A stretch of DNA of 64,000 bases from FEN-1139 sp964396375. Lineage in GTDB: Bacteria; Myxococcota_A; Polyangia; Polyangiales; Polyangiaceae. Shown in pieces: positions 1 to 8,199 of this stretch. Each line of letters starts with the position of its first letter. Position 1 is the first letter of the stretch. Where the stretch lies: NCBI GenBank assembly GCA_964396375.1, contig CAYNEY010000015.1, positions 44,985 to 108,984 on the forward strand, written 5' to 3'. The translations under genes were made by a program, and so were the position numbers. Under the pieces are notes generated by a model. The model worked only from the letters and a program-made list of their open reading frames with translations, did no database searches and was not told where the DNA came from.

Positions 1-234
1 CGCGCCCGGTGGAGCCGAGACCGAGCCCTGGTGATGGATCGCGCCGCAACGGACCAGAGTCAGAAGGCAGAACTCGACCTCTTCGGCACTGAGCCCTGTC
101 GAGAAAGCGATCTCTTGGACGGTGGCCCGTCCGTCCACGCGGGAGAGCACGAAGGCTTCTTGTGGCCCGATCGGAAGGCTCCGAACGTCGATCCCAGAAA
201 CGGGGCTCGGAGGCTTCGGGGCGGTGGCAGACAT
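1..234 (-). CDS. Hypothetical protein, N-terminal part (cut by the left edge)
   Basis: An open frame runs on the minus strand from an ATG at 234 to the window edge, giving 78 residues with no stop. It begins MSATAPKPPSP and contains GIDVRSLPIGPQEAFVLSR followed by VDGRATVQEIAFSTGLSAEE. This short helical pattern recurs at the N-terminus of myxobacterial regulatory or TPR/J-domain proteins and looks like a small winged-helix-like region. No function can be assigned from this piece alone. No good ribosome site is visible in front of the ATG. Confidence 0.6.
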   Translation of the reverse strand, partial: MSATAPKPPSPVSGIDVRSLPIGPQEAFVLSRVDGRATVQEIAFSTGLSAEEVEFCLLTLVRCGAIHHQGSVSAPPGA

Positions 235-294
235 GGGCAGGCACGAGAATCCTAACCTCGATTTGGGCTCGGCCCAAAGTCCTATCAACGCTGG

Positions 295-957
295 TTAGGG
301 ACAGGAGCCGCAGCGGCCCTCCAGAGCTCGGCGGGCGCTCTCGAGTCGGGTGGTGGCTGCCGCACAGCGTGCCTCGGGGTCATCCCCCGCTACGAGCCCG
401 CATATCTTCGCCTTGGCCCTCAGCATCGAGGAGAAGGCACGGCAGGCCTCGTTGCAGGAGCCCGCGGTGCTGAGCGCCTCGTGCTCGACCGCGAAGTCGA
501 GGAGGGCGGCACGCAGCGCTGGCAGCTCGGTCTGTGCCGGGTCGAGGATTCGGTCCAACGCCCTTTGATCCAGCGACTCCGCTGCGCCCACCGATTCGAT
601 CGCCGGGAGAGCACCGGATCCGGCGGCGGCGCGCGGGCGGGAGGGGGCTCGGGTTGCCTTGGCTCGGCTCCCCTCGCGTTGGGCGGATTCGCCTTTCTTG
701 CTGGGGCTGGCAGGAGGGGAGACGGTCAAGCTCTCGTCCGCAGCGCCGAGGGGTGCTGACTGTGCGCTTTCGGCTGGTCCGAGCGCTGTTGCGGGGGAGG
801 GACTCTCGGGAGCTGCCGATTCCACCTCTGTCCGCGCTTCTTCGTTCTTGCCGCCAGAGGCTGCTGGGCGACTCTGTTCTGGGGTGCTTCGGGCGCAGGC
901 AGAGGCGATGAAAACGAGGATGAGAAGGCACAGCGTCCGGGCTCGAGGACAACTCAT
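295..957 (-). CDS. Hypothetical lipoprotein, last gene of a sigma-factor operon
   Basis: A 220-residue protein. The N-terminus is a lipoprotein signal (LCLLILVFIASAC, Cys about residue 21), followed by a low-complexity Ser/Pro/Ala/Glu linker to about residue 110. A C-terminal helical part of about 100 residues contains several cysteines (CNEACRAF, KAKICGL, CGSCP at the end). Its ATG overlaps the stop of the preceding gene as ATGA (954-957), so it is the fourth, translationally coupled gene of the operon that begins with the sigma factor at 2747. No family was recognised. It is probably a periplasm-facing accessory or target of that regulator. Confidence 0.8.
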   Translation of the reverse strand: MSCPRARTLCLLILVFIASACARSTPEQSRPAASGGKNEEARTEVESAAPESPSPATALGPAESAQSAPLGAADESLTVSPPASPSKKGESAQREGSRAKATRAPSRPRAAAGSGALPAIESVGAAESLDQRALDRILDPAQTELPALRAALLDFAVEHEALSTAGSCNEACRAFSSMLRAKAKICGLVAGDDPEARCAAATTRLESARRALEGRCGSCP

Positions 958-1544
958 GGTCGTTCCGTTGCTTTCTTGGGGTTGGGGGAGGGACTCGCGC
1001 CTCCAATCACGTGCTCTTGGATCTGCATCGAACGTTCGAGGGAAAGAAGCGCGCGGGTCTTGGCCTCTGCAGCCTCGGCACCGCGACCCTGCTCCAGGAG
1101 TTGCCGGTGTCGTTGCTCCTCGACCATGCCGAGTACTTCGTGGAGATGCCCCTCGTAGTAGCTGGGTTTGGGTGCCAGCGCGAGCCCTCGCTCCACGCTG
1201 CGGGTAGCATCGTCGAAGCGTGCCATCTGTCCCTCGAGCTCGGCGATCCGCGCCCAGGTGTCGGCGAGTACCTCGGCGATCTCCGGGGCAGCGGTGGGTG
1301 GGGGTGGTCCTTCGGTGACCCGTCGCAGCACCGACAGCGCGCGCTCTGGCTCCTCAGTGCTCCCCTCTTCGAACAGGTCCGCAGCGTGGTGCGCTGACCG
1401 CGCGCGGGATAGGAATGCGAGCAGCGGCCGATCGACGACGACCGAATCCGTGCCCGGGCAGGGGCAGTCCGCGTCGCGACCGTTGGTGTCGCAGGCAACC
1501 AGGCTAGCCAAAAAGATCAGGCTCGCCGCTGCGCGTCGGGTCAT
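954..1544 (-). CDS. Hypothetical lipoprotein with TPR-like helices
   Basis: The 196-residue start is chosen at ATG 1544, because it gives a lipoprotein signal (MTRRAAASLIFLASLVAC) and an ATGA overlap with the upstream stop at 1541. The open frame extends further upstream, but that part reads as Arg/His-rich shadow. After the lipidation Cys comes a short Cys-containing stretch (CPCPG). A helical region follows (about residues 60-175) with a TPR-like rhythm: ADTWARIAELEGQMARFDDA, then RSVERGLALAPKP. It is the third gene of the coupled sigma operon. Function unknown. Confidence 0.75.
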   Translation of the reverse strand: MTRRAAASLIFLASLVACDTNGRDADCPCPGTDSVVVDRPLLAFLSRARSAHHAADLFEEGSTEEPERALSVLRRVTEGPPPPTAAPEIAEVLADTWARIAELEGQMARFDDATRSVERGLALAPKPSYYEGHLHEVLGMVEEQRHRQLLEQGRGAEAAEAKTRALLSLERSMQIQEHVIGGASPSPNPKKATERP

Positions 1545-2149
1545 TCCACCCTCCACTCGAGGTAGCGGTTGTGTCGAAGCTCGCGGGTGCGCAGAGCCAC
1601 GATCCGATCGATGCGGGCGGTGGTGTTCTGGGTCTCGAAGGGCGCGGTGAACATGGTGGTGGTGGTGCGGGCAACGATCAGAGAAGGACCGGGCACTGTG
1701 AGTCGAGGTCGGACGGTAGCGGGCCTGGGCTCCTGACCGATGATGACGAGGGCGAGGGCGGCTGCCGCCGCGCCGGCTCCGGCAAACCAAAGTGGTGGGC
1801 GCCACCGACGGTGAACTCGCGCCTGTGGGATTGGTGCCTCGAGGACAGCGGAGAGTTGGGCTTGGGCGGCTTCTTCCGGGAGTTGATCGGGCCGGTAAGC
1901 TGTGCGGAGCGCGGCCAGTAGGGCCACCTCTGCCTGTTCCGTGTCATAGGTTTCCAGAGCGTCGCGCAAGGCTGCGGCCGCGACTAGCTCGGCCGAAGAG
2001 ACATCGTCGCACAGCTCTGTGGCGGGCGCCGTTCGCAAGAACGCCGCTTCGATCAAAGCTTCGTGGGTGCGTTGGTCGAGCTCTTCGGGAGCGACGGCCG
2101 CGCCGAGCGCCTCGAGCAGCAAGCGATCATCGTCGAGGTGGCTAGCCAT
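1541..2149 (-). CDS. Probable anti-sigma factor, single-pass membrane protein
   Basis: A 202-residue protein encoded directly after the sigma factor, overlapping it by 8 bases (2142-2149). The first 115 or so residues are acidic, helical and cytoplasm-like. One hydrophobic segment follows (LWFAGAGAAAAALALVII, about residues 120-137), then a 65-residue outer part. A soluble N-terminus, one membrane span and a periplasmic tail, encoded next to an ECF sigma factor, are the usual marks of an anti-sigma factor. No zinc-binding HxxxCxxC motif of the ZAS type was found, so the assignment rests on topology and context. Confidence 0.65.
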   Translation of the reverse strand: MASHLDDDRLLLEALGAAVAPEELDQRTHEALIEAAFLRTAPATELCDDVSSAELVAAAALRDALETYDTEQAEVALLAALRTAYRPDQLPEEAAQAQLSAVLEAPIPQARVHRRWRPPLWFAGAGAAAAALALVIIGQEPRPATVRPRLTVPGPSLIVARTTTTMFTAPFETQNTTARIDRIVALRTRELRHNRYLEWRVE

Positions 2150-2747
2150 GGTGGTCTCCCTCGTCGTTCACGGACAGTATTTCACGAAGCCTCACTACCG
2201 CGCGATGGAGCACCACGTCGAAGGTGGCGACGCTCACTTGGAGGTGGGCCGCAGCCTCGTCCCGGCTCCGGCCTTCCAGCACGCGCAGCTGGATGGCTTG
2301 TGCGTACCGCGGATTCAGCTGTGCGAGCAGGCTCTCCACCCGTGCTCGTGCGGTCGCCAGATCCCGTTCTTCGATCTCCTTCGGCGGTTCGGGATCACCC
2401 TGGTTTCCTTGTTCGAGTTGCGCCTCGAGCAACGCCGGTTCGAACAGCCGCTCACGCTTGCGGTGGCGTAGCATGTCAATGGCCACGTGGAATGCGATGG
2501 TGCGTAGCCACGGATACAAGCCTTGGGGCTGCCACGCGAAGGTGGCAAAACGCTCGATGACCTTCGCGTAGGTGGCCCCGAGCGCCTCCTCCGCTTCGAC
2601 TCGGTTGCCGAGTCGGGGCAGAAGCACACTGCGGTACAGCCGTGGTCCATGGCGCCGCAGGAGTTGGCCGAGGGCCGTCCGATCCCCGGCACGGGCCCGC
2701 GTGCAGAGGAGCTGCTCGTCGTACAACTCCACGATGTCCGCCGACAC
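2142..2747 (-). CDS. RNA polymerase sigma factor, ECF type
   Basis: A 201-residue sigma-70-family protein. Region 2 covers about residues 25-100 (LLRRHGPRLYRSVLLPRLG, then PWLRTIAFHVAIDMLRHRKR, the helix that meets the -10 element). Region 4 covers about 130-190 (LLAQLNPRYAQAIQLRVLEG, RSRDEAAAHLQVSVATFDVV, a helix-turn-helix). The start is GTG 2747, preceded on the coding strand by AGGGTGA. The frame is open far upstream but that extension is not sigma-like. Four genes follow one another with 4-8 base overlaps, so the sigma factor, its probable anti-sigma factor and two lipoproteins are translated as a unit. Confidence 0.85.
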   Translation of the reverse strand: MSADIVELYDEQLLCTRARAGDRTALGQLLRRHGPRLYRSVLLPRLGNRVEAEEALGATYAKVIERFATFAWQPQGLYPWLRTIAFHVAIDMLRHRKRERLFEPALLEAQLEQGNQGDPEPPKEIEERDLATARARVESLLAQLNPRYAQAIQLRVLEGRSRDEAAAHLQVSVATFDVVLHRAVVRLREILSVNDEGDHHG

Positions 2748-2975
2748 CCGATCACCCTGCCACGAAGTGGGAGCAGATGGACCCCCCTGCCGAGCAGAGT
2801 CTGGCGGCAGGCAGAAAGGGACCACGGACGCGAGAAGGGCGGACACTCTCCAAGAACGTGCGGCGAAGTCCCAGCTTACACTGCCACGGGTCGTTGTTGT
2901 GGCCCGCTGACCGGCCCAAGCTGGCGCAGGAAGGCTTGATCTCGCAACCTTCCCCCCGAGCGAAAGAGCCTTACC

Positions 2976-3797
2976 GTGTCCCAAAGCACACCACCTTTCG
3001 ATCGTCTGCGCAGTGCCAACAGAACGCCGATCCCGGTCACCTGGTTCCTGCTCGCGGTCTGTGTCGCCAACTTCGCGTGGATGGTGGCGCCCAGCTTGCT
3101 CGAGCGAAACCCCGGAGCGTGGTTGTTCCGGGGCGACCTGCCGCTGCTCGATCTGATGCGTGCCGGCGGCCTGGTGTACCTGCCGGTGCCGAGCCCCGAG
3201 GGGATGGTGATTGCTCACCTCACATCGAGGGAGCCGTTTCGCCTCGTCTCGGCTGTGTTCGTGCATGTGAGTGCTCTTCATCTGGTCGTCAACGGCCTCT
3301 CCCTGGTCTCGCTCGGGCGAGCGATCGAGACGCGCTTCGGCTCCGGGCGCTTCGCCATCGTGTTCGTGGTGACCGGGTTGGTCGGCTACGTGACGAGCGA
3401 AGTCTACTATCGTCTTTTCCCTGGGGCGCCCGGGACCGCGGGGGCGAGCGGCGCGCTGTTCGGGTTGATCGGGGCGCTTGCGGGTTACCTGTTCGCGCGC
3501 CGCGATCCGAAGTACCGCGCCTTGCTCCTCGAGGTTGGGGTGATGGCGCTTGCCTTCGCGGTGCTGTTCTCGGTCAACAACGCCGCCCATGTGGGGGGAT
3601 TGATCGCGGGCTTTCCCCTGGGCATCGCCGTGTATCGTGAGCGCGCGCCCTGGAAGCGGGAAACGCTGGTGCGTGTGGTCGCTGTCATCCTGGTTACCGC
3701 CGGCTTGGTCGCGATTGTGCTGGCCGCGGTGTCGCCCATGGTTGCCGCAGTTTCCGTGCCAAACGAACGATTCCCATCAACTTCCCAGCCGAACTGA
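2976..3797 (+). CDS. Rhomboid-family intramembrane serine protease
   Basis: A 273-residue polytopic membrane protein that should cleave transmembrane segments of other proteins in the inner membrane. It carries the HxxxN motif in TM2 (H102-LVV-N106), the catalytic serine in GASG (Ser158, helix starting GASGALFGLIGA) and the catalytic histidine in NNAAHVGG (His205). About six or seven hydrophobic segments are visible. The start is GTG 2976. The MglA-like GTPase gene follows after 27 bases on the same strand, so the two may be co-transcribed. All rhomboid active-site residues are present. The substrate is unknown. Confidence 0.9.
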   Translation: MSQSTPPFDRLRSANRTPIPVTWFLLAVCVANFAWMVAPSLLERNPGAWLFRGDLPLLDLMRAGGLVYLPVPSPEGMVIAHLTSREPFRLVSAVFVHVSALHLVVNGLSLVSLGRAIETRFGSGRFAIVFVVTGLVGYVTSEVYYRLFPGAPGTAGASGALFGLIGALAGYLFARRDPKYRALLLEVGVMALAFAVLFSVNNAAHVGGLIAGFPLGIAVYRERAPWKRETLVRVVAVILVTAGLVAIVLAAVSPMVAAVSVPNERFPSTSQPN

Positions 3798-3824
3798 GTT
3801 ACGCTGAGGGGAGGAAGTGGCCGG

Positions 3825-5249
3825 ATGCCGATCGTCAATCAACAATCGAAGGAGCTGGTCTTCAAGATCGTGTATTACGGTCCTGGGCTTGGCGGCAAGA
3901 CCACCACTCTCCAGCATATTCACGGCACCACGCGACCCGAGCACCGCGGCAAGCTCGTGAGTCTAGCGACGCCGGTCGATCGCACGCTCTACTTCGACTA
4001 TCTGCCGCTTCGCCTGCCCGCGATGCGCCACATCGGGGTTCGCTTACAGCTCTTCACCGTGCCCGGGCAGGTCCACTACAATGCCACCCGGAAGTTGGTC
4101 TTGACTGGGGCAGACGGTATCGTGATGGTGGCTGACTCGCGCCGCGTGCGCCTGGAGGCGAACCTCGAGAGCTTGCGCAACCTGGAGGAGAACCTTGCGG
4201 CTGATGGACGCACCCTGGCCGAGGTCCCCTTGGTTCTCATGTACAACAAGCGAGATCTGCCCGACCTCGCAGAGATAGAGGAGCTGGAGCAGGTGATGAA
4301 TCCGCTCGCAGCGCCGTCGTTTGCGGCGGTGGCGGCGAGTGGGCAGGGCGTGTACGAGGCTCTGGAGGCGATCACGCGGGCCGTGATCGAGGATTTCGAG
4401 CGGCGCATGCCGGAGCATCGGGACCTGGTCCCGCGCGATTTCATGCCTCCCGAGGGCGGGATCGCCGAGGCGCTCCGGGGTGTGCCGCGCGCGAGCGCCT
4501 CGGCATCACCGGTCTTCGACAGAATGGTCGAGCATGGCACGGCACCGGGAGTCGGTGTCACCTCGTCGCCGCCGGCGCCGGATCCCTCGCGGTCCGCCGA
4601 TGGGGAGCTCCGCGCCGAAGGCACCGTCACCTCCGACGGCACCTTCGAGGTGCCGGTGCCCTCACGGCCGAACCTGGATGCCGTCCGGTCGAGCTTGGCC
4701 ATTGATGTGGCCTTGTCCGGATTTGGCCCGTCCCTGACTCCCGAGACCCTCCAGCGGACGGAGGATTTTTCCACCAGCCAACTGTCGAATCCACGGTCGA
4801 ACCGCGATTCTCATTTGGACGCGAGCCTGCTTCGCGGCAGTCGAGCTCCGTTGCGGACCGAGCAGCGCCGTGAGGATTCTCCGCGCGTGACCGCGCGCAG
4901 TGAGCCTTCCATCTTCTCGCTCGCGCCCTTGTTTCGAGACGTCGAAGATGGGCTGATTGCGAGCATCGAGGCGGCGCTGGCTAGCAACGACTGCACCCAG
5001 GCAGTGTTCCTCACTGCCGATCTGATCGAACGCAGTTTGGCCGCGGTTATGGTCACCGCAGGTCAGGAAGGGATCGGTACGGCGGCCATGGCCTTGCTGC
5101 TCGGCATCGACGGCGCCACCTTTCTGGAGTTCGGTGCGTTGGTGCGTCGTACCAAGCAGAAAAGTTCGCCCCCCTCGTTGACAGAGGCCCTGAACGCGTT
5201 GATCCTTGCAGCTCAGATCGAGCGTGCCAAGAGCCGACTATGCGGTTGA
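3825..5249 (+). CDS. MglA-like small GTPase with a long C-terminal extension
   Basis: A 474-residue protein. Residues 1-200 are an MglA/Ras-like GTPase: P-loop GPGLGGKTT (19-27), the PVDRT region (50-54), a G3-type TVPGQ (78-82, Pro in place of the DxxG Asp as in other MglA proteins) and NKRD (141-144). MglA switches cell polarity and gliding in myxobacteria together with a GAP, MglB, which is not seen beside this gene. A 170-residue Pro/Ser-rich linker leads to a C-terminal helical domain (about 375-474). The domain was not recognised; it begins near SIFSLAPLFRDVEDGLIASI. A GAGGAAG ribosome site precedes ATG 3825. Its last 10 bases overlap the next gene. Confidence 0.88.
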   Translation: MPIVNQQSKELVFKIVYYGPGLGGKTTTLQHIHGTTRPEHRGKLVSLATPVDRTLYFDYLPLRLPAMRHIGVRLQLFTVPGQVHYNATRKLVLTGADGIVMVADSRRVRLEANLESLRNLEENLAADGRTLAEVPLVLMYNKRDLPDLAEIEELEQVMNPLAAPSFAAVAASGQGVYEALEAITRAVIEDFERRMPEHRDLVPRDFMPPEGGIAEALRGVPRASASASPVFDRMVEHGTAPGVGVTSSPPAPDPSRSADGELRAEGTVTSDGTFEVPVPSRPNLDAVRSSLAIDVALSGFGPSLTPETLQRTEDFSTSQLSNPRSNRDSHLDASLLRGSRAPLRTEQRREDSPRVTARSEPSIFSLAPLFRDVEDGLIASIEAALASNDCTQAVFLTADLIERSLAAVMVTAGQEGIGTAAMALLLGIDGATFLEFGALVRRTKQKSSPPSLTEALNALILAAQIERAKSRLCG

Positions 5250-5704
5250 GTGTCTGCCTGGCCTTCGCCTTGGCAGTCCTCGCCTTCGGTTGTGGGGAGG
5301 AGCGGGTGCTCGTGCTCGAGGACAGCGAGGGGGAGCGCTATGACGCACGCTGCGAGGGCGAGAGCGGCTGCTCGGTCTCGGGCGGGGTGGGGAAATCGGA
5401 AGTGCGGCTGGTGACGGCTGGGCGCGTGGTGGGACTCTGCAGGGGTGCGACCAGCGCCGATTGCCGACCGCTGGTCTGCACCACCTCCAAGGATTGTCCC
5501 AACGCCGAGCGCATGTCCGAGGGAGTGTGCATCAACGGTCTCTGCGTCGAGCCAGCGCGGAGTGTGTCCGGTGCGGACGCGATTCTGCTGTGTCTGGCCG
5601 GGACGGGTTGGGGGCCTACCACACCGGCCCGCACCGAACGGCTGGCACTGGCCCTCAATTGTGGGGCTCCGTGCCGTATCCCCAGCCCTTGTCGGCAGCC
5701 CTGA
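5240..5704 (+). CDS. Cysteine-rich hypothetical lipoprotein
   Basis: A 154-residue exported protein. The signal LAFALAVLAFGC places the lipidation Cys at about residue 18. The mature part has many cysteines (CEGESGCSVSG, DCRPLVCTTSKDCPN, GVCINGLCVEP), a spacing common in myxobacterial surface proteins with small disulfide knots. It overlaps the GTPase gene by 10 bases, so the two are probably translationally coupled. A functional link between a cytoplasmic GTPase and a surface lipoprotein is suggestive but not shown. No family was recognised. Confidence 0.75.
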   Translation: MRLSVCLAFALAVLAFGCGEERVLVLEDSEGERYDARCEGESGCSVSGGVGKSEVRLVTAGRVVGLCRGATSADCRPLVCTTSKDCPNAERMSEGVCINGLCVEPARSVSGADAILLCLAGTGWGPTTPARTERLALALNCGAPCRIPSPCRQP

Positions 5705-5917
5705 GTTCCCCGATCCGGCAGCAGAGCCGTTCACACGGACACCATACACTTCCGGTGCTGCCAGCCTGAGAATCGTCGTTCCTGCGGGAAATAGACCAAC
5801 GACTTCGAAATGTTGGCACGATCTGGGGGCTGCCACGCAAAAAGTGACGATGTAGGTGAAGTTCGCTCTTTTCAGCTGATGAAGGTCTGCTTATATAGGC
5901 GGCCAGAAGGGGCTCTC

Positions 5918-7846
5918 ATGTCCAAGCACCAACCAAGAATCGCATTCGTCCTCGCCGCCGCAGCGGCCTGTCTTCTCCTCCCCACCGCCGCGAGCGCCCA
6001 AGACGTTCCCGGATTCGCCCTCAACCGCTACGATCCCTCGGAGCGTGGCAGCGATTGGTTCGCAAACGAGTCCCTCGATCTTCGCGGTGACCTTCGGCCA
6101 AGCCTCGGGCTTGTCCTCGACTGGTCGTATCGTCCCCTGGTCCTCTACGAAGAAGAGGGTGGTGACATCGAACGCACCATCGTGCGCCATCAGGTGTACG
6201 GCCACGTTGGTGGGGGCCTGATCCTCGCTGACCGATTCCGCTTCGCTGCCAACATCCCCATCCTGCTTCACAGTGTCGGCAACGCTGCCGAAACGCCTGC
6301 TGGCACGCTGGGCTCCTCCGAAGGAGCCTCTTTTGGTGACATTCGCCTCGGGATCGATGCGCGACTCTTCGGTACCTATGGTGACGCGGCACAGCTCGCC
6401 TTTGGGATTCATGGCTACATCCCTTCCGGGAGCCAAGAGGCTTTTGCCGGTGATGGCAAGGTGCGCTTCGAGCCGCGGGTCATGCTCGCTGGTGACATCG
6501 GCATGTTCACTTATGCTGCACGCATGGGTGTGATGTACCGCGCCAACGATGACGAGTTTGCGGGTACCCCGATGGGCACGGAGACCACCTTCGGCGCGGC
6601 TGCCGGTCTCAGGTTGCTCGACAAGTCGCTGGTCATTGGTCCAGAGATCTACGGCTCGACCGGGATCGCGGACGGTGACGCATTCTTCGCGCGTCGCACC
6701 ACGCCCTTCGAACTGATCTTCGGCGGTAAGCTCCACGTGAGCGAGAGCGTTCGGTTGGGCGCGGGCGTCGGTCCTGGTCTGACTCGGGGTGTCGGCAGTC
6801 CGGCGGTGCGTGTGCTCGCAGGCATCGAGTGGATGCCCGCGATCGAAGAGCCACCACCCCCGCCGAGCGATCGGGATCACGACGGCATCATCGATCTCGA
6901 GGATGCTTGCCCCGACGTTTCGGGTCTCCCCAATCCCGATCCGAAGAAGCATGGGTGTCCTCCGCCCTCCGATCGCGACGGCGATACTATCATCGACGAG
7001 GAGGATGCCTGCCCGGATCAGCCTGGTCCGGCCAATCCCGATCCGACCAAGCATGGGTGTCCGCCACCTCCTGATACGGATGGTGACACCATCATCGATC
7101 CGGAAGATGCATGCCCGACGGTGCCTGGAGTGCGCGATCCCGATCCGAAGAAGAACGGATGTCCGGCTCCAGTCGACACGGACGGCGATGGCATCTTCGA
7201 TCCCGAGGATGCCTGCCCGAAGGATCCGGGCGAGCCGAACGCCGATCCCAAGAAGCATGGCTGCCCGAAGGCCATCGTGGACACTGTGAGCAGGCAGATC
7301 AAGATCCTCGAGCGGATTGAGTTTGACACCAACAAGGCGACGATTCGCGCGGAGAGCGACGGTGTGCTCACCGCCGTGCTCAAGGTCCTGAATGATCACC
7401 CAGAGATCACAGGTCTTCGGATCGAGGGTCACACCGACAACCGCGGACAGAAGCAGTACAACAAGAACCTCTCCAACAACCGCGCCAAGTCGGTGATGAA
7501 GTGGCTGGTGAAGAACGGCATCGACGCGAAGCGGCTCACCGCTGCTGGCTTCGGGATGGAGCGGCCCATCGACACCAACGACACCGACGACGGTCGACAG
7601 ACCAACCGCCGGGTGGAGTTCCATATCGTGAACGAGGCTCAGGCGGCCGCCGCGGGTGTCAGCACCGCGCCGACGCCGAAGCCCGGTGAGGCGAAGCCCG
7701 CTGAGGCGAAGCCCGCTGAGGCGAAGCCCGCTGAGGCGAAGCCCGCTGAGGCGAAGCCTGCTGAGGCGAAGCCTGCTGAGGCGAAGCCTGCTGAGGCGAA
7801 GCCCGCGGCGGTGCCGTCGAAGTCCGTGGAGCCCGCGAAGAAGTAG
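5918..7846 (+). CDS. OmpA-family outer membrane protein with thrombospondin type 3-like repeats
   Basis: A 642-residue protein. ATG 5918 is preferred because it follows AAGGGG and starts a clean signal peptide (cleavage near TAASAQ, residue 27). Residues 30-310 look like an outer-membrane barrel. About 317-450 hold four Asp-rich repeats of the form D-x-D-x-D-G-I-x-D-x-E-D-A-C-P, which bind calcium in thrombospondin type 3 modules. About 460-565 are an OmpA_C peptidoglycan-binding domain (IEFDTNKATI, IEGHTDNRG, NNRAKSVMKWL). The tail is eight AKPAE repeats ending in Lys. The gene stands alone with a strong terminator behind it. The likely role is to anchor the outer membrane to the wall. Confidence 0.92.
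   Translation: MSKHQPRIAFVLAAAAACLLLPTAASAQDVPGFALNRYDPSERGSDWFANESLDLRGDLRPSLGLVLDWSYRPLVLYEEEGGDIERTIVRHQVYGHVGGGLILADRFRFAANIPILLHSVGNAAETPAGTLGSSEGASFGDIRLGIDARLFGTYGDAAQLAFGIHGYIPSGSQEAFAGDGKVRFEPRVMLAGDIGMFTYAARMGVMYRANDDEFAGTPMGTETTFGAAAGLRLLDKSLVIGPEIYGSTGIADGDAFFARRTTPFELIFGGKLHVSESVRLGAGVGPGLTRGVGSPAVRVLAGIEWMPAIEEPPPPPSDRDHDGIIDLEDACPDVSGLPNPDPKKHGCPPPSDRDGDTIIDEEDACPDQPGPANPDPTKHGCPPPPDTDGDTIIDPEDACPTVPGVRDPDPKKNGCPAPVDTDGDGIFDPEDACPKDPGEPNADPKKHGCPKAIVDTVSRQIKILERIEFDTNKATIRAESDGVLTAVLKVLNDHPEITGLRIEGHTDNRGQKQYNKNLSNNRAKSVMKWLVKNGIDAKRLTAAGFGMERPIDTNDTDDGRQTNRRVEFHIVNEAQAAAAGVSTAPTPKPGEAKPAEAKPAEAKPAEAKPAEAKPAEAKPAEAKPAEAKPAAVPSKSVEPAKK
7688..7807 (+). repeat. 15-bp coding tandem repeat, eight copies
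   Basis: Eight copies of GAGGCGAAGCCCGCT, with a few C/T variants, encode the EAKPA tail of the OmpA-family protein. The repeat is in frame and ends 39 bases before the stop. Such Pro/Lys/Glu tails are flexible and often differ in copy number between strains. Confidence 0.95.
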
Positions 7847-7869
7847 CAAGAAGGCCGCTTTGGTCTGGT

Positions 7870-7915
7870 CTGATTCCCGGCACACCGTGAGGTGTGGCCG
7901 GGAATCAGCGTTTTT
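7870..7915 (+). terminator. Rho-independent terminator behind the OmpA-family gene
   Basis: A stem of about 17 base pairs (CTGATTCCCGGC plus ACACC against GGTGT plus its partner, one bulged G) with a GTGA loop ends at 7908. The T-rich CGTTTTT follows. It lies 23 bases after the stop of the OmpA-family gene and should close that transcript. Confidence 0.9.
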
Positions 7916-8199
7916 GTACCCATGAGGACAGCGACACCCCGGTGTTTGCCACGAGATCGATCCTTGTTTCCTGGCGGTTGGAGGGCTCTTGCTGCAGCTG
8001 AGCCAAGAAACTGGTCCCCGCCGTTCACAACCGCCTGAGAACGATTCTCTTCGCATCAGCTGGGAGAGAAATGCGCCCGAGCAGCGGTGCATTGTCGATT
8101 TGTCTGGGAATTCTGAGTGGTTGGAGGAGTTTGGGGTGATCCGAGGTGGCAGCAATGGGAATCTGCAGAGGTGGCCTGTGGCCGATTTGGAGAGGTCCC
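7916..8199. other. Intergenic region in front of the GH51 lipoprotein gene
   Basis: The OmpA-family gene and the GH51 gene are 353 bases apart. Apart from the terminator at its left end, no convincing small gene, RNA or paired promoter box was seen. A purine-rich GGAGAGG just before 8200 serves as the ribosome site of the next gene. Open frames here have no coding character. Confidence 0.5.

Noticed and set aside
5891..8155. A 754-residue minus-strand open frame opposite the OmpA-family gene
   Set aside because: It is the complement of a highly biased, repeat-rich gene. It has no ribosome site or recognisable domain, and the plus-strand product has a signal peptide and clear OmpA motifs.
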